In this document: piece after piece, positions 57,062 through 64,000 of the stretch
Position numbering within the stretch: position 1 is the first letter of the stretch
Layout: each line of letters opens with the position of its first letter
Source: Molossus alvarezi
Taxonomy: Eukaryota; Chordata; Mammalia; Chiroptera; Molossidae
DNA length: 64,000 bases
Direction: 5' to 3'
Assembly: GCA_037176705.1 (NCBI GenBank)
Contig: CM073887.1
Location: 24,865,501-24,929,500 of the forward strand
The notes under the pieces: generated by a model
What the model saw: the letters and a program-made list of their open reading frames with translations, nothing else
Told to the model about the DNA's origin: nothing
Database searches by the model: none
Program-made: the position numbers and the translations under genes

Positions 57062-57774
57062 CCTCATGTATTTTTAATATTTACAAATAAAATGTGTACT
57101 GGAGCCTTAGCATTACAGCTAAAATGGGTGATTAAGTATATCTCAACTAGGTGTGATGTTGGTCATGTGGAGTAGGGTGGTGGAAGAAGGAAGGGGCCTA
57201 GACATCTGGTGGGGACTTTCCCCTGGCAAAGGGATGGCAGGAGCAGATTCTAAATGGGTATGTGTGTCAAACCATTCAGGCAATGTGAGTGTCTAAGAGC
57301 TAGTCTGATCTCAGAGATCACTATGAAAGATGCACGTCAACAATTCTGCACGTCAGTGATTCTTGAGGTCAGGGGCAGACTGATTAGTGGGGTCATTATT
57401 TCTAAAAAGAGAGGACACTGAAGCCAGGACCTACCTTGGCTGATGAAATGGCTGTACAGAGATAATTAGGCTAAACCCCTTTCAGTCACCTCCAACATCC
57501 TCCCCCAGTCCCCTGTGGGGGTAAGGTTCGCTTTGCAGGGGCAGACATTAGCCTCTTAGAATTGATAGAAATTGTGCAAGGTGGTCCGATTCCCGACTGC
57601 CAGGGCTCCTGGCTAGTGTTCCCTGGCCCTTCAGCTTCACTGGCTAGACCTTTCCATCTTCCTTTAATGAAATCTGCTTTTTTCAGTACTAGTACTCAAG
57701 ACAAATGAAACCTACTCAACTTTCTTGTTTATCTTGTTCTTTAATTATTAGTATTGTAACACTATTGACCTCTA
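57062..57774. other. Intergenic, unassigned
   Basis: No gene or clear repeat recognized. Confidence 0.45.
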
Positions 57775-58257
57775 CTTTTTTTTGTTTTTTAATCTTCACC
57801 CAAGGATATTGATTTTTATTTTTTTATTTTTATTTATTTTTTATCCTCACCCGAGGACACTTTTTCATTCTTTGTTCAGATAGAGCAGGAGGGAGAGAGA
57901 GAGAGAGAGAGAAACATCGATGTGAAAGGGACACATCGAGTGGCTGCCACCCGCACGACCAACCAGGGCTGGGGACAAACTGCAACCAAGGTACATGCCC
58001 CTAGCGGGAACCGAATCCGGGTCTCTCCGGACCGCAGGCCGACGCTTTAACCGCTGAACCAAACCGGCCAGGGCAGGATATTGATTTTTAGAGAGTAAGG
58101 GAGAGAAAGAGAAAGAAACATCGATAAGTTGCCTCCCGTACTCACCCTGACCCGGGATCGAACCGCAAACTAGGTATGTGTTCTGACAAGGAATCAAACC
58201 CACAACCTTTTGGTGCATGGGACGATGCTCCAACCGACTGAGCCACCCAGCCAAGCC
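57775..58257 (-). mobile_element. Older Ves-type SINE split by a younger copy
   Basis: Outer copy starts AATCTTCACCCAAGGATATT at 57,791 and resumes GGATATTGATTTTTAGAGAG near 58,075, ending GAGCCACCCAGCCAAGCC. It shows both tail types. Confidence 0.8.
57838..58075 (-). mobile_element. Ves-type SINE, subfamily A, nested
   Basis: Inserted in an older SINE. AGGATATTGATTTTTA occurs on both sides as target duplication. Confidence 0.85.
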
Positions 58258-58999
58258 AACCTCTACTCTTTTTTGGCTAAAATGTGCAGTGTTCAGCTCT
58301 ATTCTGGTGACGTGGAGTTTTGTGAGCTGGCGTGTGGCCCTAATCACCATTTATAACGTCGCCTCTTCAGGAAAGTGAATCCTGCCTTTCAGACCACAGC
58401 CTTCCAAATGCACGTTTGGAACACAATCCGCTTGTGAGCTGGGAACTCTGTATTAATGTCTCTTGGCCCAGGGCAGCCCCGCGACCAAATGACATGTGGT
58501 TTAAGGTTCACTTAACAGACGGTTCATTTAAATAATGTTAGTTGGGGCTCAGCTTTCGGGTTCTCAGGTTTCTGGTTAATTTGAAATAGAGGAGGCAGCG
58601 GAGTCCTAGCGACCAGACACCAGCAGGGATGGCTTTCCCTGCTCCCTACAGAGAGAGGGCACAGCCCCGCTTTTCATGGGTCATCCTACAGGTGTTAGGA
58701 CTGAGCCTCTTCCGAGGGTAAGCTTTTCAGTCCTGTTGAAAAATTGATCTTGACAAAGAAGAACTGCTTTTAAAAACCAACTCTACTTTCAAGCCTGGAA
58801 GTTCAGCTGGGGTCGTTCTAGCTTACTGAGTGCAGAGGCGCTCTCAGCAGGAGGGATAACCACATTGAAATCCTCCTTGGGGCCCTTTCCTTGTCTCCTT
58901 GCCCGGTGCATCCTCTAAGAAGTCTCATCTTTACTAAGCTAGGCAGCCTGTCCCGGGCAAGCCAGTCCTAACTGTCCTAACTATAAAAACAAGTTAATA
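58258..58999. other. Intergenic, unassigned
   Basis: No gene or repeat recognized. Confidence 0.45.
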
Positions 59000-59120
59000 C
59001 TTATTGAATACCTACAGTACCAGGCACCAGGCTCAGCACTCTAGACGTCTGATATCATTCAATCCTCAAAATGACCCCCGGTGACAGGTATCACCATCCA
59101 ACATTTTACAGATGAAGGCA
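59000..59120 (-). repeat. MIR fragment, antisense
   Basis: TTATTGAATACCTACAGTAC, then ATTCAATCCTCAAAATGACC and CATTTTACAGATGAAGGCAT are MIR text reversed. Confidence 0.7.
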
Positions 59121-60830
59121 TTTCAGTTCGAAGAGGTCAGCTGTTTCAATCTAAGGATGCGCAGTGTGTGTGGGCCCACTGCTTCACGGGAAGCACCCCC
59201 AGGAACCCCATCCTGCTGCAGAAGTTGTATTCGTCATTTCTAGTTAAGATCAAAGACTTGCCACCATCATCACTACACCTCAGGTTCATTGGGAAGATCA
59301 CATCGCCCCTCTGTTCCACAAAATCACAAAAGAAAGTCACACTCTCATGAAAGAAAGATACGGATGTTTCTATTTTCTCTTAACTTTAGATATGTGTCCT
59401 ACTTGGGGGCTTGAAACAAGATCAATGATAGAAGCAACAACAAAGGACATGGTTAATTTTCCCTGGATTTCAAAGCCTCCTAGTGTATACTTTTGGCCTT
59501 ACTTATTATGTTCCCTACCAATGAGAGGAGCTAAAACTTGTTATAATGCCCACTGGTGCCAGGCATGTCATATCCACTGAATCCTCAACACCTCCTGATG
59601 CATTTGGTGTGCTACTATTATCCTCATTCACAGTTAAGGACAAATAAGGACTCTTGACCATCCCCCTGCTTATGACACCCCTGTTCTCTCATCAGGCTCT
59701 CCCAGATCTGCAGCGGGACACATCTTTCTCAGCCCTTTCTCCCATAGCCTTCTGCATTTGCCTGTATTCCAGACTGCTTTCTGTTTAAGGTGCTGGTGTC
59801 CGCCACCAACTGCAAGTGCTTGGAGAGCAGAGACCCTACTCTAACCATCTTTATTCCACCACTGCTTCTGGTACAATGCCTGGCCAGGAGCCAGTTGGGA
59901 TTGACGGTGTGTTCACATTTCCAGGTCACTGTGCTTCTGCAGGAGGGAGAGTGAGGACGGGTGGCTTCCTGTAGCCCATCACCAACAGAGGTTCCTCCAG
60001 GAAGGAGAGGGGCTGTCATCTCTGTAGCCACAGACTTTCCCATTCTGCCCATTATAGGACCATCGAGAACTCTGCACTTCCGTAAGTACTTAAAATAAGA
60101 GGCTAAATTGTGTCTTAACAGTTTTCATGCAGTTCAGATGTGCATGTCCTACTTGTTTTATAATGTGGCATTGTTCATCAGGACAGGGACATAGTCTGGC
60201 CATCAGTGAGAGATGCTGAGATGGGGCTGGGAGACGAAGCAGTGTAAGGGGTGAGGCCCGAGTCTGTTCCCTTCTACCAGTCATCTTAATCCTTGTACCG
60301 AATAAACATCCATTTTGGTGTTTAGCCACATAATTCTAAAAATATGTGGCTTGCGTGACTGCTGAAGATATGGTTGCTTTTCCAGTTTATTCTATAAATG
60401 CAGTAACCCTAGCACATCATGTAATAGTTGGAATAGTGCACTCATGGAAATAAAACACATATTTACATTATTTTAGGTGATCGAACAAATGGAATATTTG
60501 CGCTTTAGGTTGTTGTGGATTTCACCTTTTCTTCGGAAAGGATTTTAATTATTCTAGGTTTCTAAATGGTTATAAACAAAAATTTTCTGCTGGGCATGTC
60601 AAATTACGACCATTAAAAAAAATTTAATATCTTGGCATAAAATTACTCTGTGTGTGTTTAATTTTTATAGTAAACACATTTTGCTGTGTCTCCAAAGAAG
60701 GGAAATGTTAGAAGCCGCCCTGGATACAATAGTTAGTGGGCGACTTAAGGAATAGTTAGATACTACTAGTTTAAGATTTTCCAGAAGATCTTATGGGTAC
60801 CCGTCAAAGTGGCCATAGTTTTGGGGACGA
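59121..60830. other. Intergenic, unassigned
   Basis: Nothing recognized in about 1.7 kb; open frames are short and featureless. Confidence 0.45.
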
Positions 60831-61085
60831 CTTTTTTTTTTTTTTATCCTCACCAGAGGACATTTTTCCATTCTTCGTTCAGGTAGAGTGGGGGGCAGAG
60901 AGAGGAACAGAGAGAGAGAGAGAAACATCGATGTGAAAGGGACACATCGAGTGGCTGCCACCCGCACAACCGACCAGGGCCGGGGACAAACTGCAACCGA
61001 GGTACATGCCCTTAGCGGGAACCCAACCCAGGTCTCTCAGGACCACAGGCCGACGCTCTAACCGCTGAGCCAAACCGGCCAGGGC
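60831..61085 (-). mobile_element. Ves-type SINE, subfamily A
   Basis: Full-length. TGGGGACGACTTT flanks both sides. Confidence 0.88.
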
Positions 61086-61232
61086 TGGGGACGACTTTAA
61101 ACACACAGCTCAAAGGCTGTTTTGTCCTGTTATAACTGTGGAGACGGGCACGTGTAGCCTTAGTGCATGGCAGGACTTGACTCAGGGTCCTGCTTCGACT
61201 ACTGACTCTCTCGAGTTTTTTGAGAGGGTTTC

Positions 61233-61440
61233 TATTTAAAAAAAAAAATTTTTTTTCTTTATTGATTTTTAGAGAGAGGAAGGGAGAGATAGAAACATTG
61301 ATGAGAGAGAACATTGATTGGCTGCCTCCTGCATGCCCCCCATTGGGGATTTGGCTCACAGCCTGGGCATGTGCCCTGATCAGGATTAGAACTGGCGACC
61401 TCTTGGTCAATGCTCAACCACTGAGCCACACCGGCCAGGC
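61233..61440 (-). mobile_element. Ves-type SINE, subfamily B
   Basis: Full-length. AGGGTYTCTATT flanks both sides. Confidence 0.87.
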
Positions 61441-62051
61441 TAGGGTCTCTATTCTTAACCCTTGGTTGCTGTTGTGTCCATATTCTAAGTATATATTTAA
61501 GTCATTATTAGTAGTGAAATAAGAATAAAAAAATCTCTTGGTAATGGGTCATTTGGGTGAAGACTCAGCAAAGAAAATGGTCAGAGCTGGTAACTGGAGC
61601 GTGGAAAACATGGTTATTTACTGGGCTTGGGGTGGGTTAATTATCTTTGCTTTCTAAATGGCCTGAGAAATAGAAAGGACACCAGCCAGTGACTACCAAT
61701 AAGAGCTACTCATAAAAGGAGACTGAGGCTGTGAAAAGTGAAGTTAAATTTGTTTTAATGCATGTTGATCTTGAGACGTCTATAGGGCATGCAGACAGAG
61801 GTGTCCACAGAGACTAACCAAAGCACAGGAGAAAAATCAGGGAGAGAGAGAGAGATTTGGTGTTGGACAGTGGTGAACTCTATAGGAATGAAGAACATTG
61901 TCCTGAAAGTCTATGATGTGGAAAAAGAAGGAGGTCCAGCATTTGGTTGATAGTCCAGAAAATAGAATTTAGAATCAAACAAATTTGGCTACAAGTCTCA
62001 GTTATAACACACTCACTATGTGATCTTGAACCTTGGGACGTCTGCCCTCCC
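61441..62051. other. Intergenic, unassigned
   Basis: Nothing recognized apart from a short GA run near 61,842. Confidence 0.45.
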
Positions 62052-64000
62052 TTTTTTTTTTTAAATAACAGACTTGAGATACAATTCACTTACTGTACAA
62101 TTCACCCTTTTAAAGTGTACAATTCAGTGGCTTTTAGTATATTCCTAAAACCATGCAACCATCACCACTATTTAATTTCAGAACATTACCCCAGGAGAAA
62201 CCCGAGTTCATTAGAACTCACTCCTCCTCTCCTCCTTTCTCTGTCCCCTAGCAACCATTAATCGACTTTCTGTCTATAGAGATTTTCTGGATGTTTCATA
62301 TTAATGAAATCATACAATATGTGGCTTTTGTGTCTGGCTTCTTTCACTTAGCACAGTGTTTCTAAGGTTATCCATGTTGTACCATTTATCAGTACTTCAT
62401 TTCTTTTTATGGCCAAATAAACTTTCATTATATGGTTATACCACATTTTGTCTATCTACTCATGAATTGATGGACTTTTGGGCTGTTTCCACTTTTGGGC
62501 TATTATGAATAATGCTGCTATGAAAATTCATATACAAGTGTTTTGGTGGATATATGTTCTCAATTCTCTTAAGTATATATCTAGTAGTACATTACTTGGT
62601 CATATAGTAACTCTATGTTTAAGATGTTGAGGAACTGCCAAACTGTTTTTCAAATTAGCTGTCCCATTTGGCAATCCCACTAGCAAGGTATCAGGGTTCT
62701 GATTTTTCCACATCCTCACCAACAGTTGTCATTATCTGATTTAAAAAAAAAATTCTAGCCATTCTAGTGGGTGTGAAGTGTATCTCATTGTGATTTTGAT
62801 TTGTATTTCCCTAATGACTAGTAATGTCACACATCTTTTTATGTGATTATTGGTCATTTACATATCTTTGGAGAAACAGTCTAGATTCTTTATCCATTTT
62901 TTAATTGGGTCACTAGTCTTTTTACTGTTGAGTTTTAAGAGTTTTTTAAAAATACATTCTGGAAACCAGTTCTTTATTAGATATATGATTTGCAAATGTT
63001 GTCGCCCATTCTGTGAGTTGTATTTTAATTTCTTGATGTTATGCCCTGAAGCACAAAAGTTTTAAATTTATGTATTTTTCTTTTGTATGGTACTTTCGAT
63101 GTTATACGTAAGAAATCACTGCCTAATCTCAGGTTGTGCAGATATACTCCTATGATTTCTTCTAAGAGTTTTCTAGTTTTAGTTCTTACATTTAGATCTT
63201 TATCCACTTTGAGTTGACTTCTGTATGTATAGTGTGAAGTAGAGGTCCAACTCCATTCTTTGCATGTGGATATACAGTTGTCCTGGTATCATTTGTTGAA
63301 ATGACTATTCTTTCCCCATTGAATAGTCTCTCTTATCTCGTCCTTTCTCTCTCTTTCAGTCTTGGTACTCTTGTCGAAAATCAATTGATCCTAAATATAA
63401 TGGTTTATTTCTGGACTCTCGGTTCTATTCTTTTGATCTATGTGCCTATCCTTATGCTAGTACCACACTGTCTTGTAAACTGTAGCTTTGTATTAGGTTT
63501 GAAATTGGGAAGTATGAGTCTTTGAACTTTGTTCTTCTTTTTCTAATATTGTCTTGTCTATTTCTGGTTCCTTGCATTTTCAGGAGAATTTTAGAATCAT
63601 CTTGTTAATTTCTGCAAACAAGGCAGCTAGAATATTGACAGGGATTGTATTGAATCTATAGATTAATTTGGGGAAGTATTGCCATATTAACAATATTAAC
63701 TTTTCTGATTCATGAACATGGTGTCTTTTTATTTAGTTGGTTCTTTTACTTCTTTTAATAGTGTTTTGTAATTTCCAATGAATAAATCTTATACTTCATT
63801 TGTTAATTTTATTCATACCTGAGTTTTTTATTATTTAATTCTGTGGTAAATGAAATTGTTTTATTTCATTTTTGGATTGTTCTATTTTTGTATGTTGATC
63901 TTATGTCCTATAACTTTGCTGAACTCATTCATTAGTTCTAATAGCTTTTAGTGGACTCCTTAGTATTTTCTCTATATAAGATCATGTCATCTGTGAATAG
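62052..64000 (-). mobile_element. L1 retrotransposon, antisense 3' part, continues past window
   Basis: Starts with 3' UTR text (GAGATACAATTCACTTACTG), then the C-terminal part of ORF2 in reverse (GTCATATAGTAACTCTATG, GTATTTCCCTAATGACTAGT, GGGATTGTATTGAATCTATA). Decayed; no intact frame. Confidence 0.8.

Overview
The window is nuclear DNA from a mammal, almost certainly a bat. It carries about 34 copies of tRNA-derived SINEs of the Ves type known from bats, many with clear target-site duplications. It also carries ancient mammalian repeats (MIR, L2, L1, hAT/Tigger-type DNA transposons and a MaLR-like LTR). The gene order TLR2(+) – RNF175(–) matches the mammalian TLR2 locus. I do not assign a bat species.

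Layout. Positions 1-3,930 hold an antisense L1 broken by four SINEs. A CpG island at about 7,130-7,900 is the likely TLR2 promoter and non-coding exon 1. It lies just downstream of a perfect C/EBP palindrome and a perfect kappaB palindrome. The first TLR2 intron (7.5-15.7 kb) holds a degenerate sense L1, an old DNA transposon and SINEs. The single TLR2 coding exon (15,693-18,047) encodes an intact 784-residue receptor. About 3.3 kb separates the TLR2 stop from the RNF175 stop; the two genes converge tail to tail.

RNF175 fills 21.3-54.5 kb on the minus strand. I rebuilt nine coding exons by splice sites and reading phase. They join to an intact 327-residue membrane RING protein starting in a CpG island at 54.2-54.8 kb. 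Its last two introns (7 and 8) both carry minor-spliceosome (U12-type) signals: 5' sites GTATCCTTT and branch sites TTCCCTAAC / TCCTTAAC placed 10-12 nt before the acceptor. Intron 7 splits the RING finger.

The large introns hold a second antisense L1 (about 42.5-47.8 kb), many SINEs, microsatellites and old DNA transposons. From 54.8 kb to the end there is no gene I can support: MIR and SINE copies, then the 3' part of another antisense L1 running off the window at 64,000.

The two genes have no obvious joint pathway: TLR2 is a cell-surface sensor of bacterial lipoproteins, and RNF175 is a predicted membrane-bound ubiquitin ligase. Their pairing looks like conserved synteny. Nothing in the window looks like a wholly new system. 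The most notable signals are the adjacent U12-type introns, the tail-less 24-bp SINE insertion near 50.94 kb, the promoter palindromes, and the strong strand bias of SINEs.
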